From contig NC_088911.1 of NCBI RefSeq assembly GCF_963576675.1, forward strand, positions 33,874,256 to 33,938,255: a stretch of DNA of 64,000 bases. The letters are read 5' to 3'. Source of the DNA: Euphorbia lathyris. Lineage: Eukaryota; Streptophyta; Magnoliopsida; Malpighiales; Euphorbiaceae. Each line of letters begins with the position of its first letter. Positions within the stretch are counted from its first letter, which is position 1. Position numbers and translations under genes: made by a program. Positions 1 through 13,378 of the stretch are shown piece by piece. The notes under the pieces were generated by a model, which had not been told where the DNA came from, did not search any database, and was given only the letters and a program-made list of their open reading frames with translations.

Positions 1-1595
1 ATCGATTACCATTAACTTTAAACAAATTCCGTTAGGACCTTCCAGTTCTAAAGAACCATAATCGAATGTTTTGACGACTAAATATGGTCCTATCCATCTG
101 GACTTAAGTTTTCCTGGAAATAAACGAAGTCGTGAATTAAATAACAGCACTTTATCCCCAACATTAAAGTGTTTGACTTTAATTTTGGCATCGTGCCATT
201 TTTTCACTTTTTCTTTATAAATCTTTGCATTTTCGTAAGATAGATGGCGTAACTCATCTAACTCATTTAAGTCGAGCAAACGTTTCTTACCTGCTTGTCG
301 TAAATCAAAGTTAAGTTCCCTAATAGCCCAATAGGCTTTATGTTCTAATTCGACTGGCAAATGACATGCCTTCCCATACACTAAACGGTATGGAGTCATT
401 CCTATTGGTGTTTTAAATGCAGTACGGTATGCCCATAACGCATTATTTAGTTTACAAGACCAATCTTTTCTTGAGGATGAAACTGTTTTCTCTAGAATCC
501 ATTTGAGTTCTCTATTTGATATCTCCGCCTGACCATTTGACTGAGGATGGTATGGCGTTGATACGCGGTGGCGTACTCCATATTTTTTCATAAGCGTTTC
601 AAAACTTCGGTTTATAAAATGAGCACCACCATCACTAACGATGACTCTTGGACAACCAAATCTACAAAATATATCGTCAAGAAAATTAACGACAACTTTA
701 GAATCGCTCGTCGGGGTTGCAATTGCTTCAACCCACTTTGAAACATAATCAACGGCAACTAATATGTAAGTTTTACCAAAAGAAGGGGGAAAAGGTCCCA
801 TGAAATCTATTCCCCACATATCGAAGACTTCAACTTCTAATATGGTTGTGAGGGGCATCTCATCTTTCCTTCCTAGATTTCCTGTTCTTTGGCACTTATC
901 ACAACGAGTAATAAATGAACGGACGTCTTTAAACATCATAGGCCAAAAGAAACCACATTCAAATATTCTAGCTGCTGTCTTGTTAGCTCCATTATGTCCT
1001 CCATAAGAGCTAGAATGGCATTCTGACATTATGGATTCATATTCATTTTCACCAACGCATCTCCTAATTATCCCGTCACCACAGGTCTTGAACAAAAAAG
1101 GATCTTCCCAAAAGTACTGTTTAATGTCGAAGAAAAATTTCTTCTTTTGTTGGAAATTTAATCCTTCCGGAACAATATTGGCTGCAAGATAATTAGCAAT
1201 ATCTGCATACCATGGTGACATGACGCTTTTCATTTGATAGAGATGTTCATCAGGGAAATCATCTCGTATACCGTTAGTTTCACCTATGGGACCGTTCTCA
1301 TCTTCAAGTCTCGATAGATGATCGGCGATAAGGTTTTCTACTCCCTTTTTGTCTTTTATTTCTATATCAAATTCTTGTAACAATAAAACCCATCTAATTA
1401 GACGTGGTTTTGCATCCTTTTTAGCAAATAGATATCTTAATGCTGCATGATCAGTGTAAATAATAACTTTCGAACCTAACAAGTATGACCTAAACTTATC
1501 ACATGCAAAAACTACAGCTAACATTTCTTTCTCAGTTGTGGTGTAGTTTAATTGTGCACCGGAAAGTGTGTGACTTGCATAATAAATGACATGAA
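1..1595 (-). pseudogene. Athila-like pol 3' part: RNase H remnant and integrase, cut by window edge
   Basis: This is the C-terminal part of a Ty3/gypsy polyprotein. The conceptual frame stays open from the deletion junction near 1595 to the window edge. It shows the RNase H tail ([11 protein letters not shown]), the integrase zinc finger ([10 protein letters not shown] followed by RCDKCQR), and the catalytic core with Asp in GIDFMGPF, Asp in VSDGGAHF and Glu in [12 protein letters not shown]-terminal region follows, with [20 protein letters not shown]. The integrase normally inserts the cDNA copy into chromosomes. It would be one reading frame with the upstream gag-pro-RT, but a 62-bp deletion at the junction shifts the frame and removes the first RNase H aspartate. 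The remaining 3' part of the element lies outside the window. Family assignment (Athila/Tat branch) rests on the characteristic RT and gag text and on the tRNA-Asp primer site. Confidence 0.9.
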
Positions 1596-4500
1596 ATTTC
1601 AAATGGTAAATCCCAATCGGGTTTAGCAATAATAGGTGCATTGACTAAAGTTGTTTTTAATGTTTCGAAAGCTTTAACGCAATCTTCATTGAAATCAAAG
1701 GTGGAATCTTTCATGAGTAGATTAGTGAGTGGTTTGGAAATTACAGAAAAATTCTTAATAAATCTTCTATAAAAACCGGCATGTCCTAAAAATGATCTTA
1801 CTCCCTTAACAGTAGTTGGAGGGGGTAATTTCTCTATTACTGAGGTTTTTGCTTTGTCTACTTCTAATCCTGTTTCAGATATTTTGTGACCTAAAACAAT
1901 TCCTTCGTCAACCATGAAATGACATTTTTCCCAGTTTAATACCAAATTTGTTTCTTCACACCTAGACAAAACTTTATCCAAGTTTTCTAGGCACGAATCA
2001 AAAGAATCTCCATAAACTGAAAAATCGTCCATAAAAACTTTCATGATATCTTCAATGAAATCATTAAAAATTGCAGTCATACAACGTTGAAATGTTGCAG
2101 GTGCGTTACATAGACCAAAGGGCATTCTCCTATATGCAAATGTTCCGTAAGGACATGTGAAGGTTGTTTTATCTTGGTCATCCGGGTAAATGTATATTTG
2201 AAAGAATCCGGAGTAACCATCTAGAAAACAGTAGAAAGCATGACCAGCTATCCTTTCGATCATTTGATCAATGAAAGGAAGAGGAAAATGATCTTTCCTA
2301 GTTGCTTTTTTTAGATTTCTATAATCTATACAAACCCTCCAACCAGTGGTGGTTCGCGTAGGTATTAATTCACCTTCTTCATTCCTTACAACTGTTATGC
2401 CTCCCTTTTTAGGTACACAATGGATTGGACTAACCCATTCACTATCCGAGATAGGGTAGATGATTCCATTGTCCAGAAGTTTAGTAATCTCATTTTTTAC
2501 TACTTCTTTCATATTCGGATTTAGGCGTCTTTGCCTATCCGCTTTAGGTGGCTTATCTTCTTCTAAGTGAATTCTGTGCATTACAATGCTCGGATTAATA
2601 CCTTTTAAGTCTGAAATTTGCCAACCTATACTTCCTATCCTATTTCTAACAACTTCTTTCAATTTCTCTTCTTGGACTTGTGTTAATTTGTTAGAGATAA
2701 TTATAGGTAGAGAATCGCCTTCGCCTAAGAAAGCGTACCTCAAATGACTTGGTAATTCTTTAAGTTCTAATTTAGGTGGAACTATAATTGAAGGCGGAAC
2801 TGGTCCATCTTCTCGAATCAAAGGTTCCGGGTCCTTATCTTCTAGTTCCTCACTCATTATAGGTTCTATTATTTCTTCTTTTTGAACAATGTCATTTACA
2901 CATTCTTCAATTAAATCAAGTTTCATACAAGCGAAATCCTCCATAGGATATCTCATCGCTTGATTCATATCAAACTCAATCTTATCATCGCCTATTCTTA
3001 AAACTACTTTCCCTTCCAACACATCAACTAGAGCACGTCCCGTGTTCATGAACGGTCTACCAAAGATTAGCGGACAATTTACGTCATAAGCAAAATCTAA
3101 AATAACGAAATCGGTAGGAAAAATAAATTTGTCAACTTTAACTAAAACATCCTCAATTATACCGTATGGTCTTTTAGTGGTTTGATCCGCTAATTGCAAA
3201 ACCATATTGGTACGTTTGATGTCTTCTTCTAACCCTAACTTATTAAAAATACATAATGGCATCAAGTTAATGCTTGCTCCTAAATCACAGAGACAACTGG
3301 GAAATTCAATATCTCCCAATTTACTCGGAATGGTAAAACATCCGGGATCCTTGAGTTTAGTGGGCAAATTGCTTGACACAATCGAACTGCAATCTTCAGT
3401 TAGTAAAATGGATGAAATTCCTTTCCAACTGATTTTCTTTGAAATTAAATCTTTGAGGAATTTACCATAATTGGGAATTTGTGTAATCGCATCCATAAAC
3501 GTCAAATTAATATGCAAATTCTTAAGTTTGTCTAAAAATGTTAAAAGTTGTTTGTCATAGTCCTTATTGCGGACTTTGTGTGGAAAAGGTGGTTTGGGTA
3601 CAAAAGTTTTTGTACTAGAGTCAATTGGTGCATCTTTTTGATTTAATGTATCTTCTTTGGGCTTCGGTAAATCAGTTCCAGGTAAAGTCGAATTTTCGGG
3701 CATTTCCGGGCCTAAGTAATTTTTCCCTGAACGAAGAGTGATAGCCTTAACATGCTCTTTCGGATTTTCTTCCGTATGGCTTGGAAGACTTCCCTCTTTG
3801 CGGGATGGAATTGATTTAGCGAGTTGTCCAATTTGAATCTCCAAATTGTGGATGCTAGATGATTGGTTTTTAATAAGCTGATCGAATTTATTCTCGATCC
3901 GTTTAAAACCATCGTCGTGATTACTTATTTTTCCGCTCATAGCATCAATAAATTTATCGATTTTAGAAGATAAAGTGCTAATCGTATCTCTTGATTGATT
4001 TTGATAATTAGTGGTACGATTTTGATTAGCATTAGTATTATTATTATTATCTCTCCAATTAAAGTTAGGATGATTTCTCCATCCAGGATTATATGTATTG
4101 GAATAAAGGTCATTATATTGGTTTTGCCCTTGGACAAAATTTACCTGTTCAATTTCGCTCATACCTTCGTAGTCCACATCCGTTTGGATTGGCTTACCAT
4201 TAGAATCATACGGTGCCATAAACCTATCAATTTCGTGCGATAAGGCAGAAAATTGGGCTTGCAGCATCGCTACTGGATCAAGATTCACTATACCTTTAAC
4301 TGATGAAGTAGTTGAGGATGATGGTTTCGCTAATGGTACGTGTCCACGTTCCGCGGGCCACATACTGCTGTTGATTGCCATTTCCTCCAAAAGTTCTCTT
4401 GCTTGGGCAGATGTTTTCTTCATGAATAACCCTCCAGACATAGCGTCCAATGAACCTCTAGTTGTAGGATTTAGTCCATTATAAAATGTTTGCATTAAAA

Positions 4501-5143
4501 GTTCGGCGGGCAATTGGTGGTGTGGGCATAAACGTTGAAGTTCTTTAAAACGTTCCCAAGCCTCATAAAGAGTTTCATTATCATTTTGAGAAAAAGATGT
4601 TAACTCTTTAATGATTCTTGCGGTTTTTGCTAAAGGAAATTTTTTTGATAAAAATGCTTGGGCTAATTGCTCCCAAGTCTCAATTGATGCGGCTGGCATA
4701 GAAGTTAACCATTCTTTGGCTCGATCCTTCAAAGTAAAAGGAAAAAGGCGAAGATTGATTGCTTCTGCAGTCACATTTGGTATTTTAAAAGTGTCACAAA
4801 TTTCTAAGAAATTTGTCAAATGGGTATTAGGATTTTCGTTAGGTAACCCGTAAAATGTTACGTTATTTTGCAACATATTAAGCAACGCAGACTTAATTTC
4901 AAATTGATTTGCATTAATTTGGGGTCTAACTATACTGTTTGTTACACCGGCCACTCCTGACCTAGCGTAATCCATAAGTGTGGCCATAACTTCTGACTCG
5001 GTAATTCTAGTTTTTATTGGGGTTTTGTTTTTCTTTTTCTTTTCTTTCTTGTTCTTTTTAAGAGTTCTTTCAATTTCTGGGTCAATAGGATCTGGTGACG
5101 TGCCTGAACTTCGAGAACTGCGTATGAACTTGAAATTTCGCAC
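1532..5143 (-). CDS. Athila-like gag-protease-reverse transcriptase ORF (1203 codons)
   Basis: One long open frame encodes a basic N-terminus and then the retrotransposon gag domain (about residues 60-270; signatures [35 protein letters not shown]). A glutamine/asparagine-rich linker follows (about 340-400). The aspartic protease has [10 protein letters not shown] (about 640-650). The RT domain (about 880-1130) has [10 protein letters not shown], the motif A Asp in CFLDGYSGF, and [10 protein letters not shown] as the catalytic DD box. The last 20 or so residues are off-frame, because a 62-bp deletion starts the RNase H region out of frame. The Met at 5143 is only one possible start. A complete element would make one Gag-Pol protein forming virus-like particles and copying the RNA. 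The frame has no internal stop up to the deletion, so this copy is younger than its plus-strand relative at 35262-40509. Confidence 0.93.
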   Translation of the reverse strand: MRNFKFIRSSRSSGTSPDPIDPEIERTLKKNKKEKKKKNKTPIKTRITESEVMATLMDYARSGVAGVTNSIVRPQINANQFEIKSALLNMLQNNVTFYGLPNENPNTHLTNFLEICDTFKIPNVTAEAINLRLFPFTLKDRAKEWLTSMPAASIETWEQLAQAFLSKKFPLAKTARIIKELTSFSQNDNETLYEAWERFKELQRLCPHHQLPAELLMQTFYNGLNPTTRGSLDAMSGGLFMKKTSAQARELLEEMAINSSMWPAERGHVPLAKPSSSTTSSVKGIVNLDPVAMLQAQFSALSHEIDRFMAPYDSNGKPIQTDVDYEGMSEIEQVNFVQGQNQYNDLYSNTYNPGWRNHPNFNWRDNNNNTNANQNRTTNYQNQSRDTISTLSSKIDKFIDAMSGKISNHDDGFKRIENKFDQLIKNQSSSIHNLEIQIGQLAKSIPSRKEGSLPSHTEENPKEHVKAITLRSGKNYLGPEMPENSTLPGTDLPKPKEDTLNQKDAPIDSSTKTFVPKPPFPHKVRNKDYDKQLLTFLDKLKNLHINLTFMDAITQIPNYGKFLKDLISKKISWKGISSILLTEDCSSIVSSNLPTKLKDPGCFTIPSKLGDIEFPSCLCDLGASINLMPLCIFNKLGLEEDIKRTNMVLQLADQTTKRPYGIIEDVLVKVDKFIFPTDFVILDFAYDVNCPLIFGRPFMNTGRALVDVLEGKVVLRIGDDKIEFDMNQAMRYPMEDFACMKLDLIEECVNDIVQKEEIIEPIMSEELEDKDPEPLIREDGPVPPSIIVPPKLELKELPSHLRYAFLGEGDSLPIIISNKLTQVQEEKLKEVVRNRIGSIGWQISDLKGINPSIVMHRIHLEEDKPPKADRQRRLNPNMKEVVKNEITKLLDNGIIYPISDSEWVSPIHCVPKKGGITVVRNEEGELIPTRTTTGWRVCIDYRNLKKATRKDHFPLPFIDQMIERIAGHAFYCFLDGYSGFFQIYIYPDDQDKTTFTCPYGTFAYRRMPFGLCNAPATFQRCMTAIFNDFIEDIMKVFMDDFSVYGDSFDSCLENLDKVLSRCEETNLVLNWEKCHFMVDEGIVLGHKISETGLEVDKAKTSVIEKLPPPTTVKGVRSFLGHAGFYRRFIKNFSVISKPLTNLLMKDSTFDFNEDCVKAFETLKTTLVNAPIIAKPDWDLPFEISCHLLCKSHTFRCTIKLHHN

Positions 5144-5316
5144 GAACCGAAACTACCTACAAAACAGAATTTGAAAAATAAATATGTTAGTAATTGAAAA
5201 TAAATAAAATATAAAAGTTTGAATAAGTATGAATAAACCTAGATTCGTAATAAAACACGAAAAATTTAAAATTTTGTCAAAAAATTTGGCATTCCCCGTC
5301 AACGGCGCCAAAAACT
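5144..5316 (-). other. Untranslated leader between LTR and gag
   Basis: This short leader runs from the inner edge of the LTR to the gag frame. It begins with the primer site and is AT-rich afterwards. No other coding potential is seen. Confidence 0.7.
5293..5310 (-). other. Primer binding site, tRNA-Asp type
   Basis: On the minus strand the sequence tggcgccgttgacgggga starts seven bases after the LTR end. It is complementary to the 3' end of plant tRNA-Asp(GTC), recalled as ending in ccccggcaacggcgcca, with one mismatch. tRNA-Asp priming is typical of the Athila group. Confidence 0.85.
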
Positions 5317-6794
5317 TGTTGAGCGATTTCCGCAAGTGCACGGTATATGCTTGTAGTAATAAAAAATATCGATCCCACAGGGAACGTTTTTTAAACAAAA
5401 CTTATTTATAATCGGTTAAATTTACTTTAAGGTTTATAATATGGAAAAATCGTTTAATCGGTTTTGGTTTTGAAATTGCTAGAATGAGAATTAGATTAGA
5501 TTATGAAAATGTTAGAAAATACTCTGATTTAAGAATGAATTTGCAAGATAGGAACGTTTAGTACTTTTTAGAAAAGTAAACAAATGTATTTATTTGCATT
5601 AAGCAAAGAAAACAACTTTAAACTTTGTACGAATTATAAAGATGAAATAAATGACGGAACCTCTAATTAATTGGCTTTGAACATGACAAAACCCTTTCGG
5701 GATAGTTGCCCTTAATCAAATTAAAACTCTTTCGAGATAATAATTTGCCTAAGTGTTCAACAAAGTTTCCTTGTAAAAATTTTGGATTAAATACGTTTTA
5801 TTGAAAACACCAGCAGTCACTTTAGTGGATTGGTTACCATAAGTGCTGCATAAAAATCTATCGAATAGAATAGACTTTATTAGATGAAATATAAATTGAT
5901 ACAAGTTTACAGAGAACATGGAGCATGGAAACATTCGACGACTTGCAAGTGAACGGGTTGTCAATCCTTTCCTTGGGTTTCGTTAGAGTTTGTCAGGCTC
6001 AGGGGCGGATCCTCTACTCAATCTTCTCGTTGAATCTTCATAATAGAGACTGGGTCGGTCTACTACCAAAATGAAAACTAAACTGGAACAATGTCTAAAC
6101 GCTACTAAACTTGTTATTATTGAATAAACAATGTGTGTACAGCATATTGCTTTTGAACAGAATCGAAGTCTAACTTCTGAATCACTTGATTCAGAATTTC
6201 TGCATAAATTCTATACTAATCTCTTTCTTCTACATATCTTCAACTCTCCATCAAATCTTTATTTATAGATGTTGAAGAGTCTTGATTGAAGTGTCGTGTC
6301 CGTTGTGAAGGATCGTGTCTATTGCGAAAGGACGTCTTTATCCACCCGAACGATCGCGTTTCGTCGAAAACGAAAGTGTGCAACTATGCCCCTAAAAACT
6401 CCTGCTCGTACCGAGAATATTAAATTCTCTACCGAGAATGGGGGAGCATCCATTGGTCTTCAAACGAAGGAAGGAAAAGCTGGGGAACGTGTGTCGCGAC
6501 TGTGAATTTGGGGGCCGCGGTCGCGGCACGGAACGTTTTTCAGTTCTTCTGCTTTCGTTCGCGTCCTCGATTTGGCGTTATTAATTTCTGTCGTCTTCGA
6601 CTCCTTTTGTAGGGTTTTTCTTCTGTTTTCGAGCTCTTTTCGTTCCTATTTGGATTTTACCAAATATTTATGTACCTTACAAGAAAGAAACATATTCGAG
6701 AGTAAAAGCTTCCTAAACAGTTATAAATAGCATAAGTTCGTAGCAATATTGATGTAATTATTGATGATATTTTAGGTATATTTTGGGCTTAACA
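5317..6794 (-). repeat. 5' LTR of the minus-strand Athila-like element
   Basis: Read on the minus strand, it starts tgttaagcccaaaat and ends gaaatcgctcaaca, the same termini as the LTRs at 33586-35071 and 49997-51506. It is 1478 bp long, against 1486 and 1510 for the relatives. The partner LTR lies outside the window, so the target duplication cannot be checked. The outer edge abuts Helitron helicase coding sequence, so the element inserted into that gene. The interior carries a degenerate form (about 6410-6530) of the palindrome modules found in the plus-strand element. Confidence 0.92.
6260..6267 (-). promoter_or_regulatory. TATA box of the LTR promoter
   Basis: On the minus strand, TATAAATA follows CTCTTCAACATC. 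The same context precedes TATAAATA in both LTRs of the plus-strand relative, so this is the likely core promoter of the element. Confidence 0.65.
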
Positions 6795-9700
6795 TCTTCT
6801 TCTAACAACTCTCTATCATAACCAAGTTCACCTTGAATGAGACTATTTCTTCCTTCCTCAATTAGGCATGCATCTGGGAATGGTAATGAAGGGTAATCTC
6901 TTAAGCTTTTCCCATTTCTATTCAGATTTTTCTCTATCTCAGAAAGTGTGAAGTTTTTTAACTGCTCATCATCCATTTGCAAATCTAGAAAAAAAAACAT
7001 GATACAGAAAATAAAAGTGTTATTTATCGGATCATGGTTTTCATTTCTATTATCATATATTTGATTCATTTTGATTTTCTAAATAAACAATGCAATGTTG
7101 ATATCAATCCTACTATGTTTTTATGTGGAATTTTTGAATTTAAATATAAGTAAAGATAAATTAAAGCAATGCATTATAAATGTATTACCTTGGTTATTAA
7201 GGAGCCTTCGTTGGCGATATAGGATGTCATCGGAAAGTAAATGCCATGTTTGATTCCAAACTGATTCCGGACTTGTAATGCAATTTGAGAACAATAGAGA
7301 AGTAAACAATAAACGAATAAAATGGCATGTTCCCCAAAAGGATGCTTCTTGAATTGCATATACGTACTCTTTGTCATCATCCAGTAAACCCAATGCAAAG
7401 CAAGCCTCTTTGAAAGTAGGGTATAAGATATTATTCACAGTTCTTATGTCATCATATTTGGTTGGGCCTTTCACAATATTCAACAATATTCTGAGATAAT
7501 ACAACTCACCTGCTCCTGGATGAACGTAAAATATTCTTCCAACACTTAGCCCACGCTTTCTAGGACACCATTTCTTGATCTTCTTTTTTATACTGGATGT
7601 AGGGTCAATTACTTCCACTTCTTTCCACACAAACTTATTTGGAAATTCAACATAAGTTAACTCTCGCGCTTCTGTATATTCTTCATTTTCTCTCATCCAT
7701 TGCAAAAACATGGTTCCAGCGTCATTACCTCTTCTAACAACATCCTCAGTTGGCTCATCGTCATTAAACACAATACTTTGTTCATTTGGAAGATGGAAAC
7801 TGAGTCGTTCTACAGCCGGTTCACGGTAGTTAATGTGAAATGCAAATATTCTCCATGCTGCCTCACAAGGAGAAATGTATCTACAATCATAATACATTTT
7901 AACTTCATCATCGATGCCATCACCAGCATTTCCCTTTTGTTGGTAAAAAGCAGTAGTTATTCGATCATTCCCCTTGTTTATGTACTTGAACAAATATTTG
8001 ATTGCTCTATGTTGATTTCACCATTCCACATTAATATGCGCATCATATTTCAATAACAACTGCTGATTGTATGGCACAATATATCTATTGTTGAGAAGAA
8101 TTTTGTTTTTCAATATTGTTCTTCCATTATCTCTTCTCATGTACAACGGATATCCATTTTCATCAACACTTGTCTCCTTATTAAATTTCTTTGGAAAGCG
8201 CTTGGAACATTTTCCATCTTTCATGCATGGTGATTTGTTATTTGAAACACCACAAGGGCCATGTAGCATGAACTTTTTAACCAACTCATGTAATTGAGGA
8301 TTCTCACCCGGTTCTGGAATTTCTGCTGAAATGATATTGTCAATATCTTTTCCCTACGGATGCTTATCTTCTGGATGCAAGAACAACAACATATGTGCAT
8401 GTGGCAGGCCACGTTTTTGGAATTCAATTGTATACATAACTGGAAAATTTGTCATGTACAAACATGTGTAAGAATACTCATTATTGAAATGTTCTAAATT
8501 ATAATATTATAAAAAATAAGGACTTACGGGCTTTTATCCTTCCAAATACTTTATCATTTTTCAAGTCATGAACCAACTTATCCAACTTCATCTTGAAAAC
8601 TCTTGTTATTATATCTGGTCTATCTTTTGCTTTTAAGCCCACTTTGAGTTGCATGTGAAAGTGATGAAAATATCATGATATCCAGTCCAGCGACATATTG
8701 CCATCGCATCTTGATAATTTTGCATCATGTACCTAAGGTTAATATCAAACACTTATATTAGTTAAGATTTTGTTAGATAATGTTATATGTAATATTTGAA
8801 ATTTAACAACTAAATGAAAAACATTAACTAAATTTTGAATTTTTTTATAATTTAAGAGTACACGCACCTTGCACCACCAACGTATGATGATGGTAGAATG
8901 ATTCTTTTCCCACTTGAGGATGGGTTGGTTTCGCCTTTCAATATTGCATCTGATAGCCCTTTATATAAATCTGCTCTCAATTTTTTTTGATTGTTCCTAA
9001 TGTAGCTCAACCTTTCGGCCTCTATCATTGTGTAAGAATCAACCAAAAATTGCTGAAACAACTTCCGTGAATTCAAAATAGATGATCGTTCATCGTTTCT
9101 TTGTTGTATTCGATAACAGAAAAACTCCCGCATACTAATTGTTTCCCTTTTTCCATTCTTATTATTGTTAAACAAAAAATCTTTTCGAAATCCATCCTGG
9201 CCTAATGGAAAAGGCAATGGATACTGCATAGGCAGATAAGATGGATGTAACTCATTAATACGCTTCAACATACCATTCTTAGTCTCGATTATAATGTCTC
9301 TGCATATTTCTAAAGTATCAACATCTCCCACTATTAAACCCGGAACTTCCGAAGCACTTGGCATGTTGTACCTTCGCCCATCTGTTTTCCTACCTCCAAT
9401 CAATCTTAATTTTACCTCTGGATATTCATCACCAGACAATCTATCCCTGGCTACTCTAAATGACTGTGCTAAAACATTGTACTCGTCCAACATAACTTTT
9501 AGGTCCTTAATGATGGATTCATCAAAACGTTTCTTCGAATTTCGAGAACTAGATTGATATATTGAAAAAGGTAACAATTAGATAAAAAAAATTAATTCTG
9601 CTACAGTAATGATAAAACATATAATAACGTACCAAAAAGATCCCGCTCTATTAGAAATCTCATTCTCTGTATCATGTATGTAAAGTTGTGCAAACTTTGG

Positions 9701-11253
9701 TTGTGATCCATGTTGTGGTAGCAAATTACCAATCAAGTGGCAATTTTGACCATTAAGTCTGAAGACATATGGTCCATTTCCATTGTTCAGTGAAGAATCA
9801 ATCTTACCACCCATTGATGTAAAGGAGAACATCATATTATATGCTCTGATATTTTCTATGAATGATTTACTTCGACTGTCACTCCCATACAAAAGATTAT
9901 GTAATGTATCTGGGAGATCCCTCATTAACGGTAATTTTACTTTCCCAGCCCCACAACATAATGTAAATATAGGTACACTGGAATTTCGCTGCTTACGAAT
10001 TCGCTCTTCATACCAAAATAATGCACCACAAAAAGAGCATATATATTCGGGAACTCCAAAATCCAATATATCTGCATTTTGCATAATTTGTAGTTTATTA
10101 AAAAAAATTATAAGTATATTACTTATTGTATTTAAAGATTGTATATTGATCAACAGAATAAAAACATTCAAATACAATATTAAAACGATGCATATAAATT
10201 TTGTGATTAATTTCAACACAAATAGAAAATAATATATTTATGGATAATAAATGTAATACCATTAGTAATATGCACATCATCCGACGTGGTGGTGTTTGGC
10301 TTACGCTTTTCACGAACTGGTGAGTTTTCAAATGAATTAATGTTTCCTACATATGAATTTATGAATTATTATGAAATTGACTAATATTTGAATAAATAAT
10401 TACTTCGTAACATAAAATTAATGAAATACCATTAGTAATGTCTTGTAGATAAATCCTTCTATCTTCATTCGCATGAAAATTCTTTATACTCGTAGATGAA
10501 ACACCTTCAACTCAAAAAAAAAATGTTTATTAATTCACAAATAATTATAATTGCTTTCAAACAATAAATCACATATCTATAAAACATAATGCATCATTTT
10601 AACCCTCATATGAAACAAAATCTATGATACAAAATAAGTTTAAGATTTTGACACAATGATTTTAATTAACTTGCAAGTTATTTGGTTGGATATTTAAATG
10701 TAAAAATATCCATATATTCAAAATCTATTAATTACCTGATCGAAACTCCTTTATATTGGAATTTAAGTTCATGGAACGCTTCTCTTGCAATTTATTCTTC
10801 CTTTTCATCCTTGCCTCATGGCTTTGCAAATGAGAATTTTCTTGTGATAGGAAAAACAGATGATTTGGTGTCTGCTTAGCACACAAGAAAAGTCAAATAA
10901 GCTTTACATTTGCATATATAAATTTATTATAAATGTCTGATTTATAATTTATAATGTGCATAAATTATATTTACTTGTCTAGTTGATGAGCCGACATTGG
11001 AGAGATCTGCAACTATAAATAAATATATTGAAGATTGTTAATCTAAAAAAGCAATTAACAAAATTGACTTAATAATAACAAAACAATCATAGACTTAATT
11101 CAATATATTTAAATTATTAAAATTACGAGTTTGTGACGTATTACTTTTTAAAATTTTATTATGTGAGCGTTTCTCAATCAACTTGTTTTTCCTCTTCAAT
11201 CTAGCAAGACGAGTTTGTTCCAATATTGCGAGAGATTGGTCATTTGGAAACAT
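6795..11253 (-). pseudogene. Helitron Rep-helicase (RepHel) gene, decayed and interrupted
   Basis: Multi-exon gene of a plant Helitron, which normally transposes by rolling-circle replication. Exons with matching splice sites are: 11253-about 11147 and 10736-10871 (basic N-terminus); 9633-10071 (N-terminal zinc finger, YICSFCGALFWYEER, then LLPQHGSQPKFAQLYIHDT); 8868-9548 (LKLIGGR-like text, DGRRYNMPSASEVPGLIVGD); 8528-8732; 7189-8439; and 6795-6984 (start of the PIF1-type helicase, MDDEQLKNFTLSEIEKNL). The HUH nuclease motif is intact (LPHAHMLLFLHPEDK), as is the two-tyrosine motif (YLFKYINKGNDR). Decay includes in-frame stops after HPEDKHP and after AHINVEW, and a frameshift with a small deletion in 8528-8732 after FTCNSKWA. 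The helicase reading ends exactly where the Athila LTR begins (after ELLEED), so the ATPase domain lies beyond the left edge or is lost. Confidence 0.88.
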
Positions 11254-13350
11254 TCTGCAAAAAAAAAAAAAAATCTCATTCATGTTAATTACTGCTATTT
11301 TTAAATTTCTAAAAAAAAAAAAAGTTAGAAGCTAAAAGGCTTATTTGTTAATTTTCATATGTTGTTGTAAATATCCATGATTTTAGCTATTTATTAATCG
11401 ATAGGCTTATTTATTAATTTTCCTATGTTATCGTATAATTTCAACATATTCAAATATTGGGGGCATATGGTTTAGGCCATTAATGTCCCAATTTCTATAA
11501 AAAAAAATGGTTTAGGCCATTAAATAATGAAGATAAACTTATTTGTCTGCTAAATAAAAACATAGCAAGATAGTAGGTGAAGGTTTTGAACCTTTTGGAT
11601 GGGCTTCATGTAAATGTTGAGAATAAAGTTTGGGCTAGTTTGGATTATTTATCTGGTCCAATAACAGCTTGGGCTAGTTTGGATTATTTATCTAGATTAT
11701 TTATGGATTATTTAAAAGTTAAGGATTATTTAAAAAAAAAAGGTTAAGAATCAGAAAAGTGAGGAAAGAGTATATCTGGATAAAATGAGAAAATTGTCCA
11801 ATGAGAATTTAGGATAAAAAGTTTTCCCACATATAGGAGAAACCAATCTTAGTTTGTGTACAATAAATAAAGTTCCACATCAACGGAAATACATTGTCTT
11901 AATACTTTAAGGAATAATGAAGCAAGCGTTGGTAACTTTGCTAGCGCGTGTAAGTTTTATTTTTTAAAACCGTGGTCAGACTGGTTTTCAGACAGATTCT
12001 GGTTCTGTCCGGTATGTTGAATATATAACAAACCAGTTCAATTCGGATCGAAAACCTGATCGGTTTTTGGTTGAAACGGTTGAACCGGCCAGTCCGATCC
12101 GAATTTGATAACATTGATATATATATATATAAAATAAGTATATGTAAAATTAATTTCAATTAAACATTAAATTATTTATAAAATAAGTATATAAAATTAC
12201 ATATATATATATGTAAAATTATTTTCTTTTTTGGTAAATATGTAAAATTATTTTCAATTAAACATTAAAAGTGGAAAACCAGAGACTTTTCATATTTTTT
12301 ATATTTCACAATTACTATTTTCATTATTTAATATTATTATTATTATTATTTATATTAATGGTTAATAATATTATGTTAGTTCATATTAACTTTATAAGGA
12401 AAAGTATTATTAAGGAAAATAATTTTATAAGTAACATGCTTAAAGAACAGAAAAGGCAGCTATATTATTTTATAAGTATCTATGCAAACAGAAAATATAG
12501 AAAAAAATAGAGTGGTCAACAGCTGGAAATAACAATTTATCCCTCAATTCATCACCACCTCTCTTTTTATTTTCTTTATTTTTTTAGGCATAAAAACATC
12601 TTCAATTAATTTGCTTATAATTTTTTCAAAATAAAAAAACTATTAAATTCATTCAATCAATAAATATATTGAATAAACACTCTCAAAATCAAATAACGTA
12701 TCACAGTTTCCAAAAAGGTACAAATATTTTTTATATTTGAATATTCAGTTTCTTGAAAGTACTTTAATTAAATAATTGAAAATCCTCTAAATAAAATCAT
12801 ATAAATTTTTTGAGTTAATTGAAATTTTTTGTGGCTTAAAAAATATAAAACACGTTGTGTCATGTTTGAGTGTTTAGATTATTCAATTACACACTTACAA
12901 AGGAAAGAAAATATTAAATTAAATAAAAATGAAATAATATACCTGTGAGACTGATTTCTGCTACCACTACATGCAAAGACTTGAAGAGCGCTCGTGACCA
13001 GCAAATCAAATGCAAATTTATAGATACAAAGATTAATATAAAAATCAAAATAAAGTTGGATATAAGCATATAATCATATAAAAAAAATTAGAATAATAAA
13101 AAAGATTATCAATTTTTTTCTTACCTCACATCAAGAAGCTTCCACAAAATAAATGAAATGAATTAGAGGGTTCACATCTATCACCTCATATAATATATTC
13201 ACCATACTAACTATTTCATTAAAAATAAAAAAAAAATGCTTCTGCCAATACCAAACAAAAAAGAAGTACAAAACTATTTTAAATATTATAACTTGATACT
13301 CATTCAAGTATTTATATATTCATAGGAATACAATTTATACGATGCTTTTG
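11254..13350. other. AT-rich spacer inside the Helitron, no gene seen
   Basis: Long A/T runs and no convincing exon. At about 11960-12115 there is a block rich in ccggtt and ggttgaaccggcc motifs, a text common in dispersed plant repeats. I cannot delimit it by terminal repeats. At 11465-11710 the short phrases ggtttaggccattaa and gggctagtttggattatttatc are each repeated twice. Confidence 0.5.
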
Positions 13351-13378
13351 TGTGTTGAAAGTGGGGGTCCCACTTCTA

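Noticed and set aside
11960..12115. Possible complete MITE rich in ccggtt motifs
   Set aside because: No matching terminal inverted repeats or target duplication could be found.
12271..12510. 79-codon plus-strand ORF rich in Ile, Leu and Phe
   Set aside because: Product of AT-rich low complexity; no splice or family signal.
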